Assembly: GCA_964617375.1 (NCBI GenBank)
Contig: CAZTXQ010000005.1
Span: forward strand, 31,270-95,269
Origin: Firm-13 sp964617375
Lineage (GTDB): Bacteria; Bacillota; Clostridia; Saccharofermentanales; Saccharofermentanaceae
Direction of reading: 5' to 3'
DNA: 64,000 nucleotides
The notes below the pieces were generated by a model. The model worked only from the letters and a program-made list of their open reading frames with translations, was not told where the DNA came from and searched no databases. Position 1 is the first letter of the stretch. Every line of letters starts with the position of its first letter. The position numbers and the translations under genes were made by a program. Shown in pieces: positions 52,585 to 63,000 of this stretch.

Positions 52585-55500
52585 ATGCCAAGATCGAAAC
52601 AATCAATGGACGGTAACACGGCTGCTGCTCACGTGGCTTATGCCTACACGGAAGTCGCCGGTATTTACCCGATCACACCATCGAGCCCGATGGCCGACAG
52701 TGTTGACCAGTGGTCCGCCGCAGGACGTAAGAACATTTTCGGCAATCAGGTAAAGGTTGTTGAAATGCAGTCTGAAGCAGGTGCCGCGGGCACGGTTCAC
52801 GGCTCTCTCGCAGCCGGTGCTCTCACAACGACATTTACGGCTTCTCAGGGTCTTCTCTTGATGATCCCGAACATGTACAAAATTGCCGGTGAACAGCTGC
52901 CTTGCGTCTTTGACGTTTCAGCCCGTACCGTAGCCTCCCACTCCCTGAATATCTTCGGCGACCACAGTGACGTTTATGCCTGCCGTCAGACAGGTTTTGC
53001 CATGCTGGCCGAGACGAACACGCAGGAAGTCATGGACTTGAGCCCCGTAGCGCACTTAGCGTCGCTCGAAGGCAAGGTCCCCTTCATCAATTTCTTTGAC
53101 GGCTTCCGTACGTCTCACGAGATCCAGAAGATCGAGACATGGGATTATTCCGACCTTAAAGAAATGTGCAACATGGATGCCGTCAAGGCGTTCCGTGAGC
53201 ATGCTCTGAATCCGGAGCATCCGACCATGCGCGGTTCTCATGAGAACGGCGACGTTTTTTTCCAGCACCGTGAAGCCTGCAACAGCGTCTATGACGAACT
53301 TCCGGCCGTTGTCGAGAAGTATATGGCTAAGGTCAACGAGAAGCTTGGCACCGATTATGATCTGTTCAACTACTACGGCGCACCGGATGCCGAGCGCGTA
53401 ATCATCTGCATGGGCTCTCTGTGCGATGTTGCCGAAGAAGTTGTCGATTATCTGACGGCTGCCGGCGAGAAGGTCGGACTTCTGAAAGTTCGTCTCTATC
53501 GTCCCTGGGTCTCCTCCGCGATCCTTAAGGTTCTCCCGAAGACCGCCAAGAAGATTGCCGTCCTTGACCGTACAAAGGAACCCGGCGCACTGGCCGATCC
53601 TCTGTATCTGGATGTTGCCGTTACGCTTCGCGAAGCCGGCATCAACGACGTGATCCTTTCTGCCGGCCGTTATGGCTTAGGTTCCAAGGATACCCCGCCG
53701 TCTTCCGTATTTGCCGTATTCACGGAACTCAAGAAGGATGCCCCGAAGACGCGTTTCACAATCGGAATCGTCGACGACGTAACCAACTTAAGCCTTCCCG
53801 AAGTAAAGCCGGCTCCGATCACATCGGCTCCCGGTACGGTAGAGTGCAAGTTCTGGGGTCTTGGCGGAGACGGTACCGTCGGCGCCAACAAGAACTCGAC
53901 CAAGATTATCGGCGACCATACCGATAAGTACATTCAGGCGTATTTCCAGTATGACTCCAAGAAGACCGGAGGTATCACAATCTCCCATCTTCGTTTCGGT
54001 GACAAGCCGATCAGAAGCCCCTATTACATCAACCAGGCGGACTTTGTCGCATGCCACAACCCGTCCTATGTTTTAAAGGGCTTTAAGATGGTTCAGGACG
54101 TTAAGCCGGGCGGTATCTTCATGATCAACTGCCAGTGGTCGGACGAAGAGCTTGCTACGAAGCTGAACGCAGCTGCCAAGAAGTATATCGCCGACAACAA
54201 GGTACAGCTCTATACAATCAACGCCATCGACAAGGCAGAAGAGATCGGCATGGGCAAGCGCACCAACACGATCCTTCAGTCCGCTTTCTTCAAGCTTGCA
54301 AAGGTTATGCCGATCGACGAGGCAATCTCTTTCATGAAGAGTGCCGCGAAGAAGTCGTACGGCAAGAAGGGCGATGCGATCGTCGAGATGAACTACAAGG
54401 CAATCGATGCCGGTGTGGACGCTCTCCACAAGGTAGAGGTTCCGGCTTCCTGGTCCAATCCGGAAGCGGATGCTCCGGAAGCTGAGCTTTCCGGCCGTGC
54501 GGACACAGTGAAGATGGTCAAGGAACTGATGAACCCGATCGCGCTGATGGACGGCGACAGCCTTCCTGTTTCCGCTTTCAAGGACATCGCCGACGGTCAG
54601 TTCGAACTCGGTGCTTCTGCCTATGAGAAGCGCGGAACGGCCGTTATGGTTCCCGAGTGGGATGCCGCAAAGTGCATCCAGTGCAATACCTGCTCGTTTG
54701 TCTGCTCTCATGCGACCATCCGTCCGTTTATGCTGTCCGACGAAGAAGTAAAGGCCGCTCCCGCCAATCTGAAGTGCGCCGACATCAAGCCGAAGGCCGG
54801 CGCCTACAAGTTTGCCATGAGCGTTACGCCTCTCGACTGCATGGGCTGCGGAGAATGTATCACCGTATGTCCCGCCAAGGCGATCACGATGGTTCCTCAG
54901 GAATCTCAGCTTGATCAGCAGCCGGTATTCGATTATCTTGTCGCCAATGTCAGCAAGAAGCCCGGAATGCCTGCCGATACGACAGTCAAGGGTTCTCAGT
55001 TCAATCAGCCTCTCCTCGAATTCTCGGGAAGCTGCGCCGGTTGTGCCGAAACATCCTATGCACGTCTTCTTACACAGCTCTTCGGCGAGCATATGTATAT
55101 TTCCAACGCCACCGGATGTTCTTCGATCTGGGGCGGTCCCGCTGCGACCTGCCCTTACACGACGAACAAGGACAGCAACATGGGACCCGCATGGGCGAAC
55201 TCTCTTTTCGAGGACAATGCCGAGCACGGCTTTGGTATGTATCTCGGACAGAAGACCCTTCGTGACCAGGCAATCGCCAAGCTCGAAGAGGCTGCGGCTT
55301 CCGAGTCTGCGTCTGCTGAACTGAAGGCTGCCGTTGCTGCGTTTATCGAGACCAAAGAAAACACCAAAGAGAATACCGCTGCGGTTGATGCCGTTGTTGC
55401 GGAGCTCGAGAAGATCGCGGCCAAGGGCGACGAGCTGGCCAGAGAAGTTATCGAAAAGAAGCAGTATCTCGGCAAGAAGTCCGTATGGATCCTCGGCGGA

Positions 55501-56130
55501 GACGGATGGGCTTACGATATCGGCTTCGGCGGACTTGACCACGTTATCGCTTCCGGCGAGAACGTCAACATCATGGTCTTCGATACGGAGATGTACTCCA
55601 ACACGGGCGGTCAGGCTTCCAAGGCCTCCAACATTGGCGAGGTTTGCCAGTTTGCCGCTTCCGGTAAAGAGATCGGCAAGAAGAGCCTTGCAGAAATCGC
55701 AATGAGCTACGGCTACGTCTATGTGGCGCAGATCGCTCTCGGTGCGAACCCCGCTCAGGCCGTTAAGGTTATTGCGGAAGCAGAAGCCTATCCGGGCCCG
55801 TCTCTGATTATCTGCTATGCTCCCTGCGAGCTTCACGGCGTCAAGGGCGGCATGAACCACTGTCAGGATGAGATGAAGTCGGCCGTTAAGTCCGGTTACT
55901 GGAATCTCTTCTCCTTCAATCCCGCTCTCAAGGCGGAAGGGAAGAATCCTTTCACGCTTACATCGAAGCCCGGCGACGGAACCTATCAGGCATTCCTGAA
56001 CAACGAGACACGTTATACGAGTCTCACGCGGTCCTTCCCCGATCGTGCGGAGAAGCTCTTCAGCGAGTCCGAGAAGGCGGCTGTTGCCCGTTACGAGCAC
56101 CTGCTGAGACTTGTCGAGCTTTACAAGTAA
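52585..56130 (+). CDS. nifJ: Pyruvate:ferredoxin (flavodoxin) oxidoreductase
   Basis: A 1181-residue single-chain PFOR that oxidises pyruvate with CoA to acetyl-CoA, CO2 and reduced ferredoxin. Its domain order is: pyruvate-binding N-terminal half (YPITPSSPMADSVDQW near residue 28); a middle domain; two 4Fe-4S motifs near residue 696 (CIQCNTCSFVC) and 752 (CMGCGECITVC); the proximal cluster (SGSCAGCAETSY); and the ThDP domain with ILGGDGWAYDIGFGG near 970 and YSNTGGQAS. An alanine/glutamate-rich helical insert lies near residues 900-960. AAGGAGG lies before the ATG. The gene has its own promoter and terminator. Confidence 0.96.
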   Translation: MPRSKQSMDGNTAAAHVAYAYTEVAGIYPITPSSPMADSVDQWSAAGRKNIFGNQVKVVEMQSEAGAAGTVHGSLAAGALTTTFTASQGLLLMIPNMYKIAGEQLPCVFDVSARTVASHSLNIFGDHSDVYACRQTGFAMLAETNTQEVMDLSPVAHLASLEGKVPFINFFDGFRTSHEIQKIETWDYSDLKEMCNMDAVKAFREHALNPEHPTMRGSHENGDVFFQHREACNSVYDELPAVVEKYMAKVNEKLGTDYDLFNYYGAPDAERVIICMGSLCDVAEEVVDYLTAAGEKVGLLKVRLYRPWVSSAILKVLPKTAKKIAVLDRTKEPGALADPLYLDVAVTLREAGINDVILSAGRYGLGSKDTPPSSVFAVFTELKKDAPKTRFTIGIVDDVTNLSLPEVKPAPITSAPGTVECKFWGLGGDGTVGANKNSTKIIGDHTDKYIQAYFQYDSKKTGGITISHLRFGDKPIRSPYYINQADFVACHNPSYVLKGFKMVQDVKPGGIFMINCQWSDEELATKLNAAAKKYIADNKVQLYTINAIDKAEEIGMGKRTNTILQSAFFKLAKVMPIDEAISFMKSAAKKSYGKKGDAIVEMNYKAIDAGVDALHKVEVPASWSNPEADAPEAELSGRADTVKMVKELMNPIALMDGDSLPVSAFKDIADGQFELGASAYEKRGTAVMVPEWDAAKCIQCNTCSFVCSHATIRPFMLSDEEVKAAPANLKCADIKPKAGAYKFAMSVTPLDCMGCGECITVCPAKAITMVPQESQLDQQPVFDYLVANVSKKPGMPADTTVKGSQFNQPLLEFSGSCAGCAETSYARLLTQLFGEHMYISNATGCSSIWGGPAATCPYTTNKDSNMGPAWANSLFEDNAEHGFGMYLGQKTLRDQAIAKLEEAAASESASAELKAAVAAFIETKENTKENTAAVDAVVAELEKIAAKGDELAREVIEKKQYLGKKSVWILGGDGWAYDIGFGGLDHVIASGENVNIMVFDTEMYSNTGGQASKASNIGEVCQFAASGKEIGKKSLAEIAMSYGYVYVAQIALGANPAQAVKVIAEAEAYPGPSLIICYAPCELHGVKGGMNHCQDEMKSAVKSGYWNLFSFNPALKAEGKNPFTLTSKPGDGTYQAFLNNETRYTSLTRSFPDRAEKLFSESEKAAVARYEHLLRLVELYK

Positions 56131-56163
56131 GAGACTCCTGATCAAAGACTGACAAAAGAACGG

Positions 56164-56205
56164 ATACGGGCGGAACGCAATCAAGCGAACCGCCCGTATT
56201 TTTTT
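56164..56205 (+). terminator. Intrinsic terminator of the first PFOR gene
   Basis: Perfect 10-bp stem (ATACGGGCGG and CCGCCCGTAT), 16-base loop, seven T. Confidence 0.9.
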
Positions 56206-56269
56206 CTCAAAAACCGCTTGTTTACACGACTTTATATACGAACCGGACATCAATCCGTCTTAATCCCTA

Positions 56270-56278
56270 TGCTATAAT
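56270..56278 (+). promoter_or_regulatory. Extended -10 promoter of the second PFOR gene
   Basis: TGCTATAAT, sharing CTATGCTATAAT with the first PFOR promoter. The ATG lies 64 bases downstream. Confidence 0.6.
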
Positions 56279-56341
56279 GAAATAGATTCTTTACAGTCGG
56301 TAAAGTGCTTTTACAGGGCACATAGAAAGGAATAAGGAGAA

Positions 56342-59300
56342 ATGAAAATGGCACATGAATTGACCAAGATGACCATAGACGGCAATACGGCGGCAGCATA
56401 TACCTCGTATGCATTTACCGAAGTCGCGGGGATCTTCCCCATAACACCGTCTTCGCCGATGGCGGATTACACCGACCAGTGGGCCCAGCAGGGTAAGAAG
56501 AACATTTTCGGGCAGACCGTTAACGTCGTCGAGATGCAGTCGGAAGGCGGTGCTTCGGGTGTCGTACACGGATCTCTTGCAACGGGTGCTCTCACAACGA
56601 CCTATACGGCCTCACAGGGTCTGCTCCTGATGATCCCGAATATGTATAAGATTTCGGGAGAATTGCTCCCTTGCGTATTCCATGTTTCCGCAAGAGCTCT
56701 CGCAGCACATGCCTTAAGTATTTTCGGCGACCACGCCGACGTAATGGCATGCCGTCAAACCGGTTTTGCCATGCTCTGCTCCAACAGCGTTCAGGAAGTC
56801 GCCGATCTCGCGGCAGTCGCGCATCTCGCAACAATCCGCAGCCGCGTACCGTTTCTCCATTTCTTCGACGGTTTCCGCACGTCTCACGAGATCCAGAAGA
56901 TAGATGTGATGGACTATGCAGATCTTGCGGATCTTGTCGATTACGAGGCTCTTAAGGAATTTAGAAGCCGCTCGCTCTCGCCGAATCATCCCACGCTTCG
57001 CGGCACGGCACAGAATCCGGACATTTATTTTCAGGGCCGTGAAGCTGCCAACCGGTTCTATCTTGCTCTTCCGGAAATTGTCGAATACTACATGGATAAG
57101 ATCAATGAGATCCGCGGCACCGATTATAAGCTTTTCAACTATTACGGCGCGCCGGATGCCGAGCGCGTAATTATTGCCATGGGCTCGGTCGACGAGACGA
57201 TTGAAGAGACCGTCGACTATCTTCTGTCCAAAGGCGAGAAGGTCGGTCTTCTCAAAATACGCCTGTACCGCCCCTTCGCCGTAGAGAAATTCCTCGCGGC
57301 ACTGCCGGCTTCGGTAAAATCCATCGCCGTTCTTGACCGCACCAAGGAACCGGGAGCGCACGGCGAACCTCTTTTCCTTGACGTATGTGCAGCCTTTGCG
57401 GGCTTAGCCAATGCGCCCCGTATTATCGGCGGCCGCTACGGATTAGGCTCGAAGGACACGACCCCCGATCAGATTTTTGCCGTATACAAGGAACTTAAGA
57501 AAGCAGACCCGAAGAAGCAGTTCACCATCGGCATCAACGACGATGTGACGCACATGTCGCTGGATCTCGGAGAATCAATCGACGTCGCCTCTCCGGATAC
57601 CTTTTCGGCGCGTTTCTGGGGGCTCGGAGCCGACGGAACGGTCGGTGCCAACAAGAACTCAATCAAAATCATCGGCGATCATACTCCGCTCTACGCGCAG
57701 GCCTATTTTTCCTACGACTCCAAGAAGTCCGGCGGCGTTACGATTTCGGACCTCCGTTTCGGGAAATCCCCGATCCGATCGACGTATCTGGTTAACAAAG
57801 CGGAATTTGTCGCATGTCACAACCCGTCCTATGTTTACAATTATGACATGCTCTCCGCGCTCAAGCCCGGCGGCGTTTTCCTTCTGAATACGCAATGGAC
57901 GCCTGAGGAAGTCGAAGAACATCTTCCCGCGTCGATGAAACGTGTGATGGCGGCAAAGAAGATACGGTTCTATACAATCGATGCGGTGGCCAAGGCGATA
58001 GAGATCGGGCTCGGCGGCCGAATCAACACAATCTGCCAGTCGGCCTTCTTTAAGCTCTCAGGCATCATCCCGACCGAACAGGCCGTCGATTACATGAAGA
58101 AAGCGGCGTATAAATCCTACGGCAAGAAGGGCGATGACATCGTGAATATGAATTACGCTGCGATCGATGCCGGTGTGGATGCGGTTGTCTCAATACCGGT
58201 TCCGCCGGAGTGGGCCGACGCTGTCGACGCTCCGAAGGAGAAGAAGGAAGTCCCGGACTTCATCCGCGACGTCGTCGAGGTTATGAACGCCCAGGAAGGC
58301 GACAAGCTTCCCGTATCGGCGTTTACCGGCCGCGAAGACGGCACGTTCCCGCAGGGGACCGCACAATACGAGAAGCGCGGAATTGCCGTCGACATTCCGA
58401 TCTGGGATTCGACAAAATGCATTCAGTGCAACCAGTGCTCGCTGGTCTGTCCGCACGCGGCGATACGTCCGTTCCTCCTCAATACTTCCGAAGCCTCCGC
58501 AGCACCGTTTGCCACGAAACCCGGCATGAAGGGTTATGAGAACTATCAGTACCGTATACAGGTTTCTGCTATGGACTGTACCGGATGCGCGACCTGCGCT
58601 ACGGTATGCCCCGCTAAAGAGAAGGCCCTTAAAATGCAGCCTCTCAAGGACCACATGGATGAGGCTAAGAACTGGGAATACGCGATCGGGCTTTCCGGCA
58701 AACCGAATCCGGCCGACAAGAAGACAGTGAAGGGAAGCCAGTTTGAGAAGCCTCTGTTCGAATTCTCGGGCGCCTGTGCCGGATGCGGCGAAACCGCCTA
58801 TGCAAAGCTTCTTACACAGCTTTTCGGCGACCGCATGCAGATTTCAAACGCGACGGGATGCTCTTCGATCTGGGGCGGTTCCGCTCCGTCCATGCCTTAC
58901 ACGACAAATCGTGACGGCTTCGGACCGGCCTGGGGCAATTCGCTTTTCGAGGACAATGCAGAGCATGGTCTTGGCATGTATCTCGGAGCAAAACAGCTGA
59001 GAAACCGCGTCGGCGATCTGCTTGTTAAGCTGATTGACCTTGCCGGTGACGGAGATGCGGCGGCTGCCGCTCAGGCTTGGATCGACGGCAAGGAATCCGG
59101 CGAGAAGACGAGGGAATTATCCGCGGCATTAAGCACTGCTCTTAAGGCGTATGACGGAAGCAATGAAGATGTCAAGACTTTGATCGCTTCGATTCTTCTC
59201 TACGAAGACTATTTCGTCAAGCGTTCGCAGTGGATTATCGGCGGTGACGGCTGGGCTTATGATATCGGTTACGGCGGACTCGACCACGTACTTGCTTCCG

Positions 59301-59878
59301 GTGAGGATGTGAATATTCTGGTTCTCGATACCGAAGTTTATTCGAATACCGGCGGTCAGGCCTCGAAGTCTACTCCGACGGGAGCCGTCGCGCAGTTTGC
59401 CGCCGGCGGTAAGGCATTGAAGAAGAAAGACTTGGGTCTGATGGCAATGTCCTACGGATACGTCTATGTCGCACAGGTTGCTATGGGCGCGAGCCAGATG
59501 CAGACGATCAAGGCATTTAATGAGGCCGAGGCGTATCACGGACCGTCGATTGTTATCTGCTATTCACCTTGCATCAACCACGGAATCAAGACGGGAATGG
59601 GTTCGACACAGGGGCACGAGAAGGATGCGGTGACTTGCGGGTACTGGCACCTCTACCGTTTCAATCCGGAATTGAAGGCCGAAGGGAAGAATCCTTTCGT
59701 GTTGGACTCCAAGGAGCCGTCGGGAGATTTCCTCGCGTTCCTCAAGAGCGAAGTCCGTTACAACACGCTTTATAAGAAGTATCCGGAAGAGGTCGTCGAA
59801 GGACTGTTCGCGAAAAATCACGCGGATGCGCTGGAGCGTTATGCGGCCTATAAACGTATGGCGGCGGATATCGGATAA
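56342..59878 (+). CDS. nifJ: Pyruvate:ferredoxin (flavodoxin) oxidoreductase, second copy
   Basis: A 1178-residue paralogue of the PFOR just upstream with the same domain order. FPITPSSPMADYTDQW is near residue 31. The ferredoxin motifs are CIQCNQCSLVCPHAA and CTGCATCATVCPAK, followed by SGACAGCGETAY and IIGGDGWAYDIGYGG. The two proteins differ at many positions and in their helical inserts, so the duplication is old. A different keto-acid preference, direction or expression condition is possible. ATG 56342 has AGGAG only 4 bases before it; ATG 56348 is an alternative. It has its own promoter and terminator. Confidence 0.95.
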   Translation: MKMAHELTKMTIDGNTAAAYTSYAFTEVAGIFPITPSSPMADYTDQWAQQGKKNIFGQTVNVVEMQSEGGASGVVHGSLATGALTTTYTASQGLLLMIPNMYKISGELLPCVFHVSARALAAHALSIFGDHADVMACRQTGFAMLCSNSVQEVADLAAVAHLATIRSRVPFLHFFDGFRTSHEIQKIDVMDYADLADLVDYEALKEFRSRSLSPNHPTLRGTAQNPDIYFQGREAANRFYLALPEIVEYYMDKINEIRGTDYKLFNYYGAPDAERVIIAMGSVDETIEETVDYLLSKGEKVGLLKIRLYRPFAVEKFLAALPASVKSIAVLDRTKEPGAHGEPLFLDVCAAFAGLANAPRIIGGRYGLGSKDTTPDQIFAVYKELKKADPKKQFTIGINDDVTHMSLDLGESIDVASPDTFSARFWGLGADGTVGANKNSIKIIGDHTPLYAQAYFSYDSKKSGGVTISDLRFGKSPIRSTYLVNKAEFVACHNPSYVYNYDMLSALKPGGVFLLNTQWTPEEVEEHLPASMKRVMAAKKIRFYTIDAVAKAIEIGLGGRINTICQSAFFKLSGIIPTEQAVDYMKKAAYKSYGKKGDDIVNMNYAAIDAGVDAVVSIPVPPEWADAVDAPKEKKEVPDFIRDVVEVMNAQEGDKLPVSAFTGREDGTFPQGTAQYEKRGIAVDIPIWDSTKCIQCNQCSLVCPHAAIRPFLLNTSEASAAPFATKPGMKGYENYQYRIQVSAMDCTGCATCATVCPAKEKALKMQPLKDHMDEAKNWEYAIGLSGKPNPADKKTVKGSQFEKPLFEFSGACAGCGETAYAKLLTQLFGDRMQISNATGCSSIWGGSAPSMPYTTNRDGFGPAWGNSLFEDNAEHGLGMYLGAKQLRNRVGDLLVKLIDLAGDGDAAAAAQAWIDGKESGEKTRELSAALSTALKAYDGSNEDVKTLIASILLYEDYFVKRSQWIIGGDGWAYDIGYGGLDHVLASGEDVNILVLDTEVYSNTGGQASKSTPTGAVAQFAAGGKALKKKDLGLMAMSYGYVYVAQVAMGASQMQTIKAFNEAEAYHGPSIVICYSPCINHGIKTGMGSTQGHEKDAVTCGYWHLYRFNPELKAEGKNPFVLDSKEPSGDFLAFLKSEVRYNTLYKKYPEEVVEGLFAKNHADALERYAAYKRMAADIG

Positions 59879-59930
59879 ATTCCGAATTTGAGTCCGACAG
59901 CAAAGATCTTTTCTTTTGTGTTAATGGGTC

Positions 59931-59979
59931 AAAGACGCCTCAAACGACCTCTGTTGGAGGTCATTTGAGGCGTCTTTTT
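59931..59979 (+). terminator. Strong intrinsic terminator of the second PFOR gene
   Basis: Stem of about 21 bp with one mismatch (AAAGACGCCTCAAA to TTTGAGGCGTCTTT, continuing GACCT and AGGTC), 5-base loop region, five T. Confidence 0.92.
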
Positions 59980-60093
59980 CAGCCGATCGGATCGTTTCAT
60001 TGCTTACATCGACTCCGACTGTTTATTTCCCTTTCACATTGATCACAGAATGCCGTCAAACTCTTCATTATTTTCAGAAACAAAGAACACAGG

Positions 60094-63000
60094 TTAACCC
60101 CTACTCACTCCGAAATTGCTATTATTGGGTATTATTTGGTTCACAAACACAACCACAATTTCCGGGTCAAATTGCGTGCCTGAACATCTTATCAATTCAT
60201 TAACGGCTTCTTCCTGAGTGAATCCCTTTCGATAACTCCTGTCACATGTCATTGCATCATAAGAATCAGCAATCGCAATTATTCTTGCAACAAGGGGGAT
60301 TTCTTTGCCCTTCAATCCGCTGGGATATCCGCGTCCGTCCCATCTTTCATGATGATGCAGAACAAATTGTGCTAATTCAGAAAATTCATTTACAGAGCTT
60401 AATATCCGCCAGCCTACCTCGGGGTGTTTCTTAATCTGTTCCCATTCCAGTTCATTTAGCTTGCCGGCTTTATTCAGTATTTTCTCATCTATACCCATTT
60501 TACCGATATCATGAACCAGCCCCGCAGTTCCGATCTTATTTACATCATCCTTTGTCATATTTAGTTCCAACGCAATCGCCTGGCAAATCGCACTCACTCT
60601 GTTTGAATGAAGCGACTCTCTGTTGCTTTTCTCAAATAAAGTATTCATGACAATCTCTACTGTATTGCTTCTCGAACTTGAACGCTCATACAATTTATGC
60701 CTGTACATATGATTTTCTGCATTTGCCATTACTTCGGTCATTTTCTTTGTGTTGCTTACTTTTGTATCGTATCCATAGGAAATAGACAGTTCAATTTTCT
60801 CGATCGTCTGTTCGGATGCCAGCTGTTTGATGCAGCCGGCTATTTGCGCGGTCTCTTCAGCACTTGTGTTTGGTAATATTACAGTAAATTCATCTCCGCC
60901 GATTCTGGAAATAATATCTCCGGTCCGGCACGCGTTTCTGATTGTCCCGGCTGCTTTGATAAGAAGCTTATCCCCAAAACTGTGTCCAAATGAATCGTTG
61001 ATCAATTTCAATCCATTGACATCACACATGATTATGGAAATAGGAAGGTTAGACTCTGTGTCAATCCTTTTTATTTCTTCTTCATAGAATCTTCGATTAT
61101 AGAGGTCTGTGAGGTGGTCATGATAACTTAAGTAAATCAGTTCGTTTTCTGTTTTCTTGCGCTCTGTTATGTCCATGAAAGTAATAAGACTTGCCCAGGG
61201 CTTACCTTCCTTATCTTGTACAGGAGTACCGAATATCTCCAGAAGTATTCTTGTTCCATTCGGGCGTTCAACGACCATATCGTCAATGTGCGCGCTGACA
61301 CCTTTCATTCCCAATACAATAGGCAATTCAGCGGTAGGATAGTGGTTATTGGTATCTCCTTTATATGCCTTATATACTTTGGATAGATTATACTCGTTCG
61401 CATCAGGAAGAATTCCACTTCCCAATAGAGCTGTCCCCATTTCATTGACGATCAAGGGTTTTCCCTCTGCGGCATCGACCATAAAAACGCCTACCGGAAG
61501 AAGTTTCAATAATGACGTGAGAAGTTCGTTTTGCTTTCTCATATTCTCTTCAGCATGCCTTTTCTCTGTTTCATCAAGGAAAACAAGCATACCGGCCTTA
61601 ATTCGATTGTTGGAATCTCTGATCGGCACTGCGTTTGCGAGCACGTATCGGTCCTCATGATTATCTCTTCTAATCACAAATTCTTCACTGCAGGTCTCAC
61701 CATATAGAACAGCTCTGGTCAAAGGAACCTCATCCTCAGCATAGGGGGTGCCGTCAAGACGCAGTATTCTCCATGCAGAGGCATAATTGTGAATATCGAT
61801 ATTTTTTACAAGCTCTTCTTCGGATTTATCTCTGATCAGAAGGCCTGCCTTGTTAACATATCTGAGCTTGCCGTCAGGAGCGTCTGCAATAGCGATTCCT
61901 GCCTGGCTGTTCTCAAACGCCGCTTTAAGAATAGCCTGAGATTCGGAGAGTTCTTCTTCTGCTTTCTTCCGTTCGGTAATATCCGTTGAAGCGATCTGTA
62001 CGCCGATAACCTCTCCCGTTAAATTCATAACTCTTGCATAAGTGCTGGAAAACCATTTGGGTTCAGCATTTAGGACAAAATAGTCTTCGTATTGCTGCGG
62101 CTGTTCACATAGAGCGGCTTTTTTTAATCGAGCATAGAATTTCGGGGCATACGTTGACTGGAAAACGTCACCAAATGATTTGCCAATATAGTCCTCTGCC
62201 TTTCCGCCAATATTCTCGATCATCTTTTTATTGTAGGATATTACAATACCGTCGGTCGTGTAATAACTGATTGCAACACCGGAGTATTCAAATAGACATT
62301 TATAGCGCTCTTCACTTTCAAATAGGGCTTTCTCAGCCTTCCTCTGATCGGTGATATCCTGAAGAATGCAGTGTGTCTGCTTAAATTCACCATCGTCACC
62401 ATAACCGATCTTCCCCTCGAAAGATATGGTTAACCGCTGCCCGTCTTTACTCAGCATCTCAAATTCACTGTGAATATATCCCTGTGCTTTGAATATCGGG
62501 AAACGCTTGCGGAAGCTTTCTACATATTCCGGGCATAGAAAATCACCAAACCATTTACCGATTACATTCTCTTTGCTATAACCTAATGTATCAAGCCATT
62601 TCTGGTTAACGTCAATAAACCGGCCTTCGAAATCCAGCGATTGATAGCCAAGAGGCGCTTTATTGAAAAGAAGTTGAAATCTCTCCTCGCGCTGCCTTAC
62701 TTCATTTTCGGTCTTCTTTCGTTCTGTGATGTCCTGTGCGGCTCCCCACAGTGAAACAATGCTGCCTTTCGAATCATTTACAGCTTCGCCGCGCACCCAC
62801 ATCCAGCCATTTGATCCGTCTGATGTGATCGTTTCCAGTTCTAATTCGTAAGGGATCCCCAAAGTTCTTGCGAGGTTAAGTGATTCTGAGAGTTTTTTCC
62901 AACTTTCCGGCGTGAACAGCTTCATGTGTTCAGAGAAGGCCGGAGGGGGACTGGACGGATCGAAACCATACATTTTATATAGCTCTTCAGACCATACGAC

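Noticed and set aside
54073..56253. 726-residue open frame on the strand opposite the first PFOR gene
   Set aside because: It mirrors a certain PFOR gene, has no ribosome site or recognisable domain, and is a by-product of the codon bias of the real gene.
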